Below, piece after piece: positions 26,524-35,578 of a DNA stretch of 64,000 bases. Every line of letters starts with the position of its first letter. The first letter of the stretch is position 1. The stretch lies in NCBI GenBank assembly GCA_947488345.1, contig CANKZQ010000003.1:310001-374000 (forward strand), in the 5' to 3' direction. Source of the stretch: an uncultured Flavobacteriaceae bacterium. GTDB lineage: Bacteria > Bacteroidota > Bacteroidia > Flavobacteriales > Flavobacteriaceae. Both the position numbers and the translations under genes were made by a program. Under the pieces are notes generated by a model. That model was not told the DNA's origin. It made no database searches and saw only the letters and a list, made by a program, of their open reading frames with translations.

Positions 26524-27696
26524 ATGAGTACAGATAAAGTTCAAATATTCGATACTACCTTGCGCGATGGTGAGCAGGTACCCGGTTGTAAATTAAATAC
26601 TGAGCAAAAATTAGTCATTGCGAAACGGCTTGATCAACTTGGCGTTGACATTATAGAAGCGGGCTTTCCAATTTCTAGTCCAGGAGATTTCAACTCTGTT
26701 GTTGAAATTTCAAAGGTTGTAAAAAATGCAACTGTTTGTGGACTAACGAGAGCGGTAAAAAAAGACATTGAGGTTGCTGCTCAAGCATTAACTTACGCCA
26801 AGAGACCAAGAATTCATACGGGCATAGGCACTTCTGATTCTCATATCTTTCATAAATTTAAAACAAGTCGAGAGGTCATTATCGAACGTGCTGTAAGTGC
26901 GGTGAAATATGCCAAAACATTTGTTGAAGATGTGGAGTTCTTTGCCGAAGATGCAGGTAGAACAGATGACGAATATTTAGCCAAAGTTTGTGAAGAGGTA
27001 ATAAAAGCGGGTGCTACCGTGCTAAACATTCCAGATACAACAGGTTACTGTTTACCCGAGGAATATGGACGTAAAATAAAATACTTAAAAGAAAATGTAA
27101 AAGGCATCGAAAAAGCGGTGCTATCCTGTCATTGCCACAATGACTTAGGCCTAGCCACTGCAAATTCTATTTCGGGCGTTATCAACGGAGCCAGACAAAT
27201 AGAATGTACTATTAACGGTATTGGAGAGCGCGCTGGCAACACTTCGCTAGAAGAAGTTGTCATGATCTTAAAGCAACATCCATATTTAAATTTAGATACA
27301 AATATTAACACACAACTTCTATTTAGTACAAGTAAAATGGTTTCGGAAAATATGGGAATGGTGGTGCAACCTAACAAAGCGATTGTAGGTGACAATGCAT
27401 TTGCTCATAGTTCTGGAATTCATCAAGATGGTGTTATCAAACATCGCGAGACTTATGAAATTATTGACCCGAAAGATGTGGGCGTTACTGATTCGGCGAT
27501 CGTTTTAACAGCACGAAGTGGTAGAGCAGCATTGGCATATAGATCTAAAAAGATAGGTTATGAGCTTTCAAAAGATCAATTAGATGAAGTATATACCATG
27601 TTTTTAACCTATGCCGATAGAAAGAAAGAAGTCGTGGATGAAGATATTCATGAAATCATGAAATTATGTGTTAGTACAAATTCAATATTAGCATAA
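26524..27696 (+). CDS. leuA: 2-Isopropylmalate synthase LeuA (short form)
   Basis: This 390-residue enzyme condenses acetyl-CoA with 2-oxoisovalerate, the first step of leucine synthesis. It has the HMGL-like TIM barrel with [16 protein letters not shown] at the start, [15 protein letters not shown] (metal-binding histidines), [14 protein letters not shown], and the [10 protein letters not shown] linker segment. It ends shortly after the subdomain region and lacks the C-terminal LeuA dimer domain of about 120 residues, which binds leucine in the classical enzyme of about 520 residues. Homocitrate synthase or citramalate synthase are related, but the leuCDB neighbours decide. The stop codon abuts leuC. 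Confidence 0.93.
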   Translation: MSTDKVQIFDTTLRDGEQVPGCKLNTEQKLVIAKRLDQLGVDIIEAGFPISSPGDFNSVVEISKVVKNATVCGLTRAVKKDIEVAAQALTYAKRPRIHTGIGTSDSHIFHKFKTSREVIIERAVSAVKYAKTFVEDVEFFAEDAGRTDDEYLAKVCEEVIKAGATVLNIPDTTGYCLPEEYGRKIKYLKENVKGIEKAVLSCHCHNDLGLATANSISGVINGARQIECTINGIGERAGNTSLEEVVMILKQHPYLNLDTNINTQLLFSTSKMVSENMGMVVQPNKAIVGDNAFAHSSGIHQDGVIKHRETYEIIDPKDVGVTDSAIVLTARSGRAALAYRSKKIGYELSKDQLDEVYTMFLTYADRKKEVVDEDIHEIMKLCVSTNSILA

Positions 27697-29094
27697 ATGG
27701 CAAAGACCTTATTTGATAAAGTTTGGGACAAGCATGTCGTCGATACCATTAAAGATGGACCACAGATTGTATATATTGACAAACATTTAATTCATGAAGT
27801 TACGAGTCCGCAAGCATTTAATGAATTATCAGAACGTACTATTCCTATATTCCGACCTCAACAAATTGTTGCCACTGCCGATCACAATACCCCAACAGTT
27901 GATCAACATCTTCCGGTAAAAGATACGCTCTCTAGAAATCAACTAAAACAGCTCACAGAAAATTGCTCTAGAAATAATATTGAATTATATGGTTTGGGAC
28001 ATGAATACAACGGAATCGTGCATGTCATTGGTCCAGAATTAGGCATAACACAGCCAGGAATGACTATTGTTTGTGGTGACAGTCACACTTCTACTCATGG
28101 TGCTTTTGGCACCATTGCTTTTGGTATTGGTACCAGTCAAGTAGCACAAGTTTTTGCGAGTCAATGTTTATTGATGAATAAACCAAAAAAACTGAGGGTA
28201 AATGTACACGGGAAATTGAAAAAAGGTGTACTTCCTAAGGATGTTATTTTATATATAATCGCGAAACTAGGCACAAATTCTGGTACCGGTTATTTCTGTG
28301 AATACGCAGGAAATGTTTTCGAAGAAATGTCTATGGAAGGACGTATGACCGTTTGTAATATGAGTATCGAAATGGGTGCTCGAGGCGGTATGATCGCACC
28401 TGATGAAACAACTTTTGAGTACGTAAAAGGCAGGAAATTTGCCCCAAAAGGAGCCGATTTTGACAAAAAAGTAGCGTATTGGAAAACATTAAAGACAGAT
28501 CAAGATGCTGTTTTTGATTTAGAATATTCATTTGATGCAGCCGACATTGAACCCATGATTACTTATGGTACAAATCCAGGTATGGGTATCAAAATATCAG
28601 AAGCTATTCCTTCATTAGACGATGCCTCTTTCGAAAAATCACTAGCGTATATGAATTTTCAGAAGGGCGAAAAGCTTTTAAACAAACCTATTAATTATGT
28701 CTTTATTGGGAGCTGCACGAATTCTCGAATTGAAGATTTCAGAGTAGCGGCAAACTACGTCAAAGGCAAGCAAAAAGCCCCAAATGTTCATGCTTGGTTA
28801 GTGCCGGGTTCACAACAAGTAGCAAAACAAATTAAAGAAGAAGGTTTAGAAACAATTTTTATAGCTGCTGGATTCAAATTGCGACAACCAGGTTGCTCGG
28901 CATGTTTGGCGATGAACGATGATAAAATACCCGAAGGTGAATATTGCGTGTCTACTTCTAATCGAAATTTTGAAGGACGTCAAGGACAAGGAGCGCGAAC
29001 GATTTTAGCGAGCCCTTTAGTTGCCGCCTCCACAGCAGTAGCTGGAAAAATTATCAACGTATTGGAAGAACCCTCTACATTAGAATTAGTATAA
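27697..29094 (+). CDS. leuC: 3-Isopropylmalate dehydratase large subunit LeuC
   Basis: This 465-residue aconitase-family subunit carries the 4Fe-4S cluster for isomerisation of 2- to 3-isopropylmalate. Features are the TADHNTPT active-site segment near residue 60, [14 protein letters not shown], the cluster cysteines in IGSCTNSR (about residue 347) and in GCSACLAMN (about 407-415), and [12 protein letters not shown]. Its start follows the leuA stop without a gap, and its stop abuts leuD in the same way. Confidence 0.97.
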   Translation: MAKTLFDKVWDKHVVDTIKDGPQIVYIDKHLIHEVTSPQAFNELSERTIPIFRPQQIVATADHNTPTVDQHLPVKDTLSRNQLKQLTENCSRNNIELYGLGHEYNGIVHVIGPELGITQPGMTIVCGDSHTSTHGAFGTIAFGIGTSQVAQVFASQCLLMNKPKKLRVNVHGKLKKGVLPKDVILYIIAKLGTNSGTGYFCEYAGNVFEEMSMEGRMTVCNMSIEMGARGGMIAPDETTFEYVKGRKFAPKGADFDKKVAYWKTLKTDQDAVFDLEYSFDAADIEPMITYGTNPGMGIKISEAIPSLDDASFEKSLAYMNFQKGEKLLNKPINYVFIGSCTNSRIEDFRVAANYVKGKQKAPNVHAWLVPGSQQVAKQIKEEGLETIFIAAGFKLRQPGCSACLAMNDDKIPEGEYCVSTSNRNFEGRQGQGARTILASPLVAASTAVAGKIINVLEEPSTLELV

Positions 29095-29685
29095 ATGGAA
29101 AAATTTGAACGACTCATATCGACTGCTATCCCATTACCAACAGAAAATGTTGATACAGATCAAATAATACCTGCACGCTTTTTAAAGGCGACTAACAAAC
29201 AAGGTTTTGGAGATAATGTTTTTAGGGATTGGCGTTACCATAAAGATGGCAGTATTAATACCAATTTTGTTTTGAACAACACCATGTATAATGGCAGTAT
29301 TTTAGTTGCTGGCAATAATTTTGGATGTGGCTCTAGTCGTGAGCATGCAGCTTGGGCATTGGCCGGTTACGGATTCAAAGTTATTATTAGTAGTTTTTTT
29401 GCAGATATTTTTAAAGGCAACGCCCTCAATAATGGCATTTTACCAGTACAAGTATCAGAAGACTGTTTAAAGACGCTCTTGCAATTGATTAAAGAAAACC
29501 CAGAGACACAGATCGATATAGATTTACAAAATCAAGTATTGCAAATTGTCGGAAATGTGATAGTAGAAAAATTCGAAATAGATACCTATAAAAAACTATG
29601 TCTATTGAATGGATATGATGATATAGATTATTTATTAAGCAACAAAGATAAAATAGTAGCGTACGAACAAGAACACCAATTTTAG
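29095..29685 (+). CDS. leuD: 3-Isopropylmalate dehydratase small subunit LeuD
   Basis: This 196-residue swivel-domain subunit of isopropylmalate isomerase works with LeuC. Its motifs are [13 protein letters not shown] near residue 18 and [18 protein letters not shown] near residue 72, the conserved loop that completes the active site. Length is normal. It has no gap to leuC and is 5 bases before leuB. Confidence 0.97.
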   Translation: MEKFERLISTAIPLPTENVDTDQIIPARFLKATNKQGFGDNVFRDWRYHKDGSINTNFVLNNTMYNGSILVAGNNFGCGSSREHAAWALAGYGFKVIISSFFADIFKGNALNNGILPVQVSEDCLKTLLQLIKENPETQIDIDLQNQVLQIVGNVIVEKFEIDTYKKLCLLNGYDDIDYLLSNKDKIVAYEQEHQF

Positions 29686-29690
29686 AAATC

Positions 29691-30809
29691 ATGAAGTTAG
29701 AAATCGCAGTATTATCAGGAGATGGCATTGGGCCAGAAGTTACAGAGCAATCAAAAAAAGTACTAGATGCAATTGCTCATAAATTTGATCATACCTTTTT
29801 ATATAAAGAAGCATTAGTTGGCGCCGTTGCCATTGATAAAACAGGAAATCCGTTACCAGACGAAACATTAGATATATGTGGTAATTCAGATGCGGTATTA
29901 TTCGGATCTATTGGTCATCCAAAATATGACAATGATCCGTCCGCTAAGGTACGTCCAGAACAAGGCTTGTTAAAATTACGTAAATCACTGGGTCTCTATG
30001 CTAATATCCGCCCGGTAAAGGCTTATGAAACACTTCTGGATAAATCTCCATTAAAAAAGGAAATTATAAAAGGTACAGATATTAGTATTTACCGTGAACT
30101 TACAGGTGGTATTTATTTTGGAGAAAAAAAATTAAGTAAAGATGGTGCTACTGCTTCTGATTTATGTGAATATTCTAAACATGAAATTGAACGTATTGCC
30201 CATTTAGCCTTTAAAGCGGCGCAAACACGCAGAAAAAAGCTAACATTGGTAGATAAAGCCAATGTATTAGAAAGCTCTCGTTTGTGGCGTAAAGTAGTGA
30301 CAGAGATTGGTAAAACATATACCGATGTAGAACTTGATTTTTTATTCGTTGATAATGCAGCTATGCAGATGATTTTAAATCCAAGTCAGTTTGATGTTAT
30401 TTTAACCGAGAATATGTTTGGAGATATTATTTCTGATGAAGCCAGTGTTATTGGAGGCTCTATTGGGCTTCTTGCTTCTGCTTCTATAGGTGATAAATTT
30501 GCTTTATTCGAACCTATACATGGATCATATCCCCAAGCGACGGGTAAGGGCATTGCAAATCCTATCGCTTCTATATTATCAGCTGCCATGCTCTTAGAAC
30601 ACTTTGAACTATTTGATGAAGCTGCATTAATTCGCAGTGGTGTTGAGAAATCATTAAAACTGAAAATTTCGACCCCAGATATTAATACAGAATATGAAAA
30701 TGTAACAACCAGCAAGGTGGGCGATTTTATCGCCGACTATATCGAATACCCTGAAGATACCAATATAAATTTTCAAAACATTCATATTGGACAATCTACA
30801 ATTATTTAA
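29691..30809 (+). CDS. leuB: 3-Isopropylmalate dehydrogenase LeuB
   Basis: This 372-residue NAD-dependent decarboxylating dehydrogenase is the third step of leucine synthesis. The nucleotide-proximal start is AVLSGDGIGPEVTEQ. Catalytic residues lie in LRKSLGLYANIRPVK, in RELTGGIYFG and in the conserved block FDVILTENMFGDIISDEASV. FEPIHGSYPQATGKGIANP is the adenine-binding loop of this family rather than of isocitrate dehydrogenase. It is the last gene of leuACDB; a terminator follows 51 bases later. Confidence 0.97.
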   Translation: MKLEIAVLSGDGIGPEVTEQSKKVLDAIAHKFDHTFLYKEALVGAVAIDKTGNPLPDETLDICGNSDAVLFGSIGHPKYDNDPSAKVRPEQGLLKLRKSLGLYANIRPVKAYETLLDKSPLKKEIIKGTDISIYRELTGGIYFGEKKLSKDGATASDLCEYSKHEIERIAHLAFKAAQTRRKKLTLVDKANVLESSRLWRKVVTEIGKTYTDVELDFLFVDNAAMQMILNPSQFDVILTENMFGDIISDEASVIGGSIGLLASASIGDKFALFEPIHGSYPQATGKGIANPIASILSAAMLLEHFELFDEAALIRSGVEKSLKLKISTPDINTEYENVTTSKVGDFIADYIEYPEDTNINFQNIHIGQSTII

Positions 30810-30859
30810 TTGATTATTTGAATTAGTAATTAGATAATGAATATGAACCTCGGGTATAT

Positions 30860-30887
30860 AAAGAGCACTCTTGTAGTGCTCTTTTTT
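30860..30887 (+). terminator. Intrinsic terminator after leuB
   Basis: AAAGAGCACT (30860-30869), loop CTTGT, and AGTGCTCTTT (30875-30884) form a perfect 10-bp stem continued by a run of six Ts. It ends the leu operon and may also serve the convergent GNAT gene. Confidence 0.9.
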
Positions 30888-30911
30888 ATGAACTACTCGA
30901 AGGAAAATTCA

Positions 30912-31403
30912 TCAATTTTCTAAACATACTTCTCTTCTAAATTTGACCTTCCTTACACCATGATCGGTGTTCCATTGTTTTACTTCTTTGAATCCAAACT
31001 TCTTATACAAGGTGGTTGCTGGAAGATTACCTACGCCTGTTTCTACAGTATATATCATGGCTTGAAACATTGTAAAAACGAAGGCTAATAATTTACTCGC
31101 AATTCCTTGTCTAAAAAATGTGGGAGCAACCACTAAACTTTGAATATGAATGCTCCCCTCTTCTCTTTTTATTTCTATAACTCCGGTCATTTCTTGCTCA
31201 CACCAACAACCATAAAACTCAGTATTGCTCGCTAGAAAATCAGTAACACTTCTCTTTAATGGAGGAAAGTCGACTGCATTTAGCAATTTCGCTTCAACGG
31301 CATAAGACACTTGAAAGATACTATAGACTTCTTCAGCTAACACTGGATTTCGGTGATCAATCTTCTCAATCATTCTATCAATATCTCTACTGTTTTTCTG
31401 CAA
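30912..31403 (-). CDS. GNAT family N-acetyltransferase
   Basis: This 163-residue protein has the GNAT fold. Strand 4 and the acetyl-CoA pyrophosphate loop are seen in IQSLVVAPTFFRQGIASKLL (the R/Q-x-x-G-x-A loop), and the C-terminal LYKKFGFKEVKQW is typical of the family. The acceptor is unknown. Its start overlaps the end of the SRPBCC gene by 17 bases, which suggests a two-gene transcript. Confidence 0.85.
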   Translation of the reverse strand: MQKNSRDIDRMIEKIDHRNPVLAEEVYSIFQVSYAVEAKLLNAVDFPPLKRSVTDFLASNTEFYGCWCEQEMTGVIEIKREEGSIHIQSLVVAPTFFRQGIASKLLAFVFTMFQAMIYTVETGVGNLPATTLYKKFGFKEVKQWNTDHGVRKVKFRREVCLEN

Positions 31404-31827
31404 ACTCTTTAAATTGCCTCAACCATTTCTCTGCTGGTTTACGATACATACTCGGAAATAACAAGGCCATCAATTTAGGCATGATCCAATCGATACGGGT
31501 ATATTCATACTCAAACTCATATCTGGTGGTATGATCATCAATAGCAACAAAATTGCATTTCATTGTATTATCCATATGCTTATGATGATAATGAGCTTCG
31601 AATGAATGTGGAAGTTCATTTTTAGTAATGGTCTCTGTTAGAACCATATCGTGCTTTCCATGTTTGTAGATCATTTTAGAAATGGTTCCCTCCTTACCGG
31701 GATCACCACTCACTATTTCTTTTCCTACAAATCCATCTTGATACTCTTTCAAATTATCAGGATCAGAAAATAGGGCTGCCACTTTTTCAAGTGTTTGACG
31801 AATCTCAATGGCACCTTTATGTTTCAT
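31387..31827 (-). CDS. SRPBCC family protein
   Basis: This 146-residue protein has the START/Bet v1-like helix-grip fold. It starts HKGAIEIRQTLEKVAALFSD and continues with the curved-sheet segments VLTETITKNELPHSFEAHYH and TRYEFEYEYTRIDWIMP, ending in the long C-terminal helix. Members bind hydrophobic ligands, and no catalytic signature is visible. It is upstream of, and overlaps, the GNAT gene. Confidence 0.8.
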   Translation of the reverse strand: MKHKGAIEIRQTLEKVAALFSDPDNLKEYQDGFVGKEIVSGDPGKEGTISKMIYKHGKHDMVLTETITKNELPHSFEAHYHHKHMDNTMKCNFVAIDDHTTRYEFEYEYTRIDWIMPKLMALLFPSMYRKPAEKWLRQFKEFAEKQ

Positions 31828-31966
31828 CTGTACTTAGCTTAAACTGTTTAAAATACTTTACTAATTTATAATAATTTGGAGAAAGTTCAATTCTGTGATA
31901 GTCATCCACGTTAAAATAATCATTTTTTGTATCACAAAATACTTACTATTTGATGTATACATACAA

Positions 31967-31997
31967 TTCATTACATAAATTGTAGAGTTCATTACAT
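31967..31997 (+). promoter_or_regulatory. Direct repeat TTCATTACAT, 21-bp period, upstream of the SDHY-repeat gene
   Basis: Two identical decamers lie at 31967-31976 and 31988-31997, exactly two helical turns apart. They are 28 bases upstream of a -7 element. LytTR regulators typically bind two 9-bp direct repeats spaced this way, and a LytTR gene lies at 35575. The repeat itself does not closely match the usual LytTR consensus. Confidence 0.5.
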
Positions 31998-32025
31998 TTC
32001 ATTTTTATAAAAAAGAAAGGCCCAA

Positions 32026-32033
32026 TATATTTG
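32026..32033 (+). promoter_or_regulatory. Promoter -7 element for the SDHY-repeat gene
   Basis: TATATTTG matches TAnnTTTG and ends 24 bases before the ATG at 32058. There is no TTG at the -33 distance, which would suit an activator-dependent promoter. Confidence 0.6.
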
Positions 32034-32057
32034 ACCTGTATTTAAAACTTAAAAATT

Positions 32058-33440
32058 ATGTTATCCGTAAAAAAAGCATCGAAACATATACTAACATGTA
32101 TTTTTCTAACCTTCTGTATTATAAGTTCGACAACTAGTTGGGCACAAACTTCAAAGACCAAAACTAAAAGTGTATCATTCTCTTATCATTCAGATAAAGA
32201 TGCCGATGGAAGCACAAGAGTAAAATATAAAAGTAAGACGAACAATTTTGACATAGAGTACAAAGGAGATATCACAATTTCTAATGATGATAAAGATATT
32301 ATTGGGGTCTCAAACAATGGTTATATCGAAATTAGAAAATCTTCTTTTGGTAGTAAAAGGCGTATCGTAATTGAAGCTAATGGCAATGGTCAATTGACAA
32401 AAAGTTATTACGTAGGTCGAAGCGAAAAGAATTATGCTAGCGAAGGAAAAGTATGGTTAGCCGAAATTTTACCTGAGGTTGTTCGTACTACTACGATCGG
32501 TGCTGAATCTAGAGTAAAACGTTTCTATACTAAAGGAGGTGCCTCAAGTGTTCTAACGGAGATCACGAACCTTAAAAGTGATTTTGTAAAATCGACCTAC
32601 TTTAAACTATTGCTTAGAAATAATTTAAGTAATACCGAGTTGGTCTCTACCATCAAAAAGGCCGGAGTAGAAATCAATTCAGATCACTATTTGTCGGGGA
32701 TTCTCCAAGAGAATCAAAAAGCTTTTTTAGCAAACGACAAGACCATAGCCGCCTACATTCAAGCAGCAAAAAGTATACAGTCTGATCATTACGTGACCAA
32801 TGTTTTAAAGAAAGTAATTAATGATGGCGACATCAATGATGAGCAAATGGGTAGCTTATTGGAAATTTCTAAAGATGTTAGATCAGATCATTATCTAACA
32901 CAGATTTTAAAGGAAATCATGGATAATAGAACACTAAACTCGAAAAATACTATGAGAATTATTGAGCTTTCTAAAGACATAAGATCCGATCATTATAAAA
33001 CAGAAGTTCTTAAAAAAGTAATCAATAAAAAGAGCTTGCCAAGTGATGCCTATACTGCATATATGACTACTCTAGAAGACGTAAAGTCGGACCATTATGC
33101 TACTGAAGTTATCAAGAAATTATTGGATTCTAAATTTGACGGTAAAACAAGTTCTTTGAGCAGTTTACTTGACTTAGTTGACAAAAATATATCATCTGAT
33201 CATTACACTACAACTATTTTTAAAAAATTAGCAAAACAACGTCTTTCAGATGATCAGTTAGTCGTCACTTTAAATGCTGCAACCACTATACGTTCAGATC
33301 ATTACTTATCTGAAACATTGTTAGCTTTTTCGAACTCAGTGAATCGTGGATCAGCTAAAGTAAAACAAGCTTATAAAAATACGGCAAAATCAATCAGTTC
33401 GGATAGCTACTATGGAAAAGCTATCAAAGCCATAAATTAA
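32058..33440 (+). CDS. Secreted SDHY-repeat protein
   Basis: This 460-residue protein has an N-terminal signal peptide (hydrophobic stretch about 10-28, cleavage likely after TTSWAQ). A beta-rich domain of about 150 residues follows (GYIEIRKSSFGSKRRIVIEA, then GQLTKSYYVGRSE). After that comes a helical region of about 36-residue repeats, each centred on (I/V)xSDHYxxxxLKK. Seven SDHY copies and one SDSY copy can be counted. Similar beta plus helical-repeat proteins occur in several phyla, but I know of no function. It is upstream of a LytS/LytTR system on the same strand (60-base gap) and is probably regulated with it or by it. Confidence 0.75.
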   Translation: MLSVKKASKHILTCIFLTFCIISSTTSWAQTSKTKTKSVSFSYHSDKDADGSTRVKYKSKTNNFDIEYKGDITISNDDKDIIGVSNNGYIEIRKSSFGSKRRIVIEANGNGQLTKSYYVGRSEKNYASEGKVWLAEILPEVVRTTTIGAESRVKRFYTKGGASSVLTEITNLKSDFVKSTYFKLLLRNNLSNTELVSTIKKAGVEINSDHYLSGILQENQKAFLANDKTIAAYIQAAKSIQSDHYVTNVLKKVINDGDINDEQMGSLLEISKDVRSDHYLTQILKEIMDNRTLNSKNTMRIIELSKDIRSDHYKTEVLKKVINKKSLPSDAYTAYMTTLEDVKSDHYATEVIKKLLDSKFDGKTSSLSSLLDLVDKNISSDHYTTTIFKKLAKQRLSDDQLVVTLNAATTIRSDHYLSETLLAFSNSVNRGSAKVKQAYKNTAKSISSDSYYGKAIKAIN

Positions 33441-33500
33441 CCAAGATGCCAATTGGTAATTATTCTTCTCTAAGTTAAGAAGATTAAGTACCTTGGCTTT

Positions 33501-34553
33501 ATGCAACAACTCTATCAACGAATTCTAAACCATCAAGGCGTGAAAAAACATTTTCTCATATGTTTTATTGGAATCCTTTTGGGTATATTGATCTACTATT
33601 ACCTTCTATTAAATGGGGAAAAGGTCGATCAAACGATTTCCATTGGTGGTGTATCCGCAGCAGCGTTTTGTGGAGTCTTTGTAGGATATATAGTATACGT
33701 TGTGACATTAAAATTAGATCAGCTTATCCCATGGAAAAATCAAATGCCGAATCGATTGGCCATAGGAATTGTCTCTAGTTTCGTTATTTCTTTGTTTGTA
33801 GTATTAGGGCTTTTTTATATGTACAATGAGTTCTTTATTCTAGAACCTGATTTTTTTAGTATCTACAAGCAAACTCTTATAAATCTTTCGATACTCTTAT
33901 TTATCTTGTCAATTATATATACACTTATCTATTTTGCTTTGTATTCATACCATTCGTTTGTAACATTACAAATTGAAACAGTACAACAAGAAAGAACTCA
34001 AATTGAACTACAGTTAAAAGCCTTAAAATCACAAATAAGTCCTCATTTTTTATTCAATAATTTAAACACAATTTCGTCTTTAGTATTTGAAGACACCGTA
34101 AAAGCTGAACATTATATTCGGCGACTTGCCAATATTTATCAATTCACCCTCAATAGTTATCACGAAAAGCTTGTACCACTTGCTAAAGAGCTCGATATTA
34201 TTGCTTCGTATCAATACTTGCTAGATATACGATTTAAAAACAAGATTCATTGGACTGTAGACATTTCGGAAACTCATCAAAAAAGTATGATTCCACCTTT
34301 GACCTTGCAAATGCTGGTAGAAAATGCCATTAAACATAATGAATTGACTGCTGAAAATCCCTTGTCTATAATTATTAAAACAGTCGATGATTACATTTGT
34401 GTTGAAAATAATCTTACCTCCGCTCCCAAAAAAATTGAATCATTCAATATTGGTTTAACGAATATTAAAGAACGATATAAGCTATTGATTAACAAAGAAA
34501 TAATTGTTGATCACGGTTTGAATTTCAGTGTTAAACTACCTGTTATGATATGA
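33501..34553 (+). CDS. LytS/YehU-type sensor histidine kinase
   Basis: This 350-residue membrane kinase has four hydrophobic segments in the N-terminal half (about 18-36, 48-70, 87-108, 129-152), then a short coiled coil and a His_kinase domain. The phosphoacceptor is His182 in SQISPHFLFNNLNTIS. The ATP-binding N-box is MLVENAIKHN (Asn275), and the C-terminal LTNIKERYKLL is the short G region of this class. There is no large sensory domain, so it probably senses through its membrane part. It overlaps the next gene by 4 bases. Confidence 0.92.
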   Translation: MQQLYQRILNHQGVKKHFLICFIGILLGILIYYYLLLNGEKVDQTISIGGVSAAAFCGVFVGYIVYVVTLKLDQLIPWKNQMPNRLAIGIVSSFVISLFVVLGLFYMYNEFFILEPDFFSIYKQTLINLSILLFILSIIYTLIYFALYSYHSFVTLQIETVQQERTQIELQLKALKSQISPHFLFNNLNTISSLVFEDTVKAEHYIRRLANIYQFTLNSYHEKLVPLAKELDIIASYQYLLDIRFKNKIHWTVDISETHQKSMIPPLTLQMLVENAIKHNELTAENPLSIIIKTVDDYICVENNLTSAPKKIESFNIGLTNIKERYKLLINKEIIVDHGLNFSVKLPVMI

Positions 34554-35578
34554 AAAAACTATTTATATATCATCCTTTATTTCGTATTTTGAGTCCTGTC
34601 GTAATAGGCGTTATTGTTTATTTACTCATTCTATTAATAAACAATAACACCGATCAATTGCAAGAGCAGTTCCTAGGTCAAGAACTATACGTTTGTATCG
34701 GTCTTTCATATCTCATTCAAGAGCTATCTATTTTTTTGCTTTGGATGTTTCAAAAGTATAAACTTACAAAGTCCGAACTATCCACATTGATTTTTCAGAT
34801 ATTGGCATCCCTAACACTCTGTGTTATCGTTGTGAGTGCAGCTATGATCTTGTATTTCAAATACGTACTAGGTTTCTCGCCCAACAGTGAAGAATTATGG
34901 GTCTTTAATAGTATCTTTTCAAGTATTTGTTTGATTTATATTTCGCTCTATGTCAGTCATCAATATTTGCATCGGGTAAACACAAAAAAATTAGCTTACG
35001 AATTGCTATTAAAACAAAATGTTGAAGATGATTTTCTTGACTTTGAGACGACCATCAATGCCAAATTACTTTTCGAAAGCTTAGATGCTCTTATTATTCT
35101 ACTCCATCAAGACAAAGATAAAACAGATGACTTTTTAGATTGTATGGGACGCGTATACCGATACATTTTATCAACTAAAAATCGAGAACTCGTCTCGATT
35201 GATGAAGAACTTGAAAGCCTACGAGAATTTGTAAAGCTCCTTAATTATCTACCGCATCGAAAGCTCATTTTACATACAAAAATAACCACTTCGTCTTTAG
35301 TTGTACCGAATAGTTTGCTTTTCATTGTCGAGCAGATCATGAGAAGTTCCATACGATCTGAAAGAACGGAATTAAGCCTATTATTGGAAGAGCAAAACAA
35401 TACCACACGATTAAAATACCTTGCAGTGGATAAAGTAAATGATGAATTATCGCCTCAAAAGCTGTCTAAAATTGACAAAGCCTATCAAGTATATAGTAAT
35501 GAACGGCTCGCAATCTCAACGAAAGACAAAGAAAGAATTATAAGTATCCCTAAACTTGAAATAGCACCTACGTCATGA
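34550..35578 (+). CDS. Degenerate LytS-type kinase paralogue (pseudokinase)
   Basis: This 342-residue protein has the same layout as the preceding kinase: four membrane helices, then a domain that aligns with the His_kinase region. The key residues are lost. Where the active kinase has ISPHFLFNNLNTI, this one has INAKLLFESLDAL (Lys172 replaces His). The N-box VENAIKHN is replaced by VEQIMRSS (Gln262 for Asn). The open frame is intact and overlaps both neighbours by 4 bases, which argues against a decaying pseudogene. It may act as a regulatory partner of the active kinase. Confidence 0.8.
   Translation: MKKLFIYHPLFRILSPVVIGVIVYLLILLINNNTDQLQEQFLGQELYVCIGLSYLIQELSIFLLWMFQKYKLTKSELSTLIFQILASLTLCVIVVSAAMILYFKYVLGFSPNSEELWVFNSIFSSICLIYISLYVSHQYLHRVNTKKLAYELLLKQNVEDDFLDFETTINAKLLFESLDALIILLHQDKDKTDDFLDCMGRVYRYILSTKNRELVSIDEELESLREFVKLLNYLPHRKLILHTKITTSSLVVPNSLLFIVEQIMRSSIRSERTELSLLLEEQNNTTRLKYLAVDKVNDELSPQKLSKIDKAYQVYSNERLAISTKDKERIISIPKLEIAPTS

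Noticed and set aside
33441-33500. Nested inverted repeats (CCAAG/CTTGG around TCTTCT/AGAAGA) between the SDHY-repeat gene and the kinase
   Set aside because: No T-tract, weak stems; could be processing or attenuation, but nothing supports a specific call.
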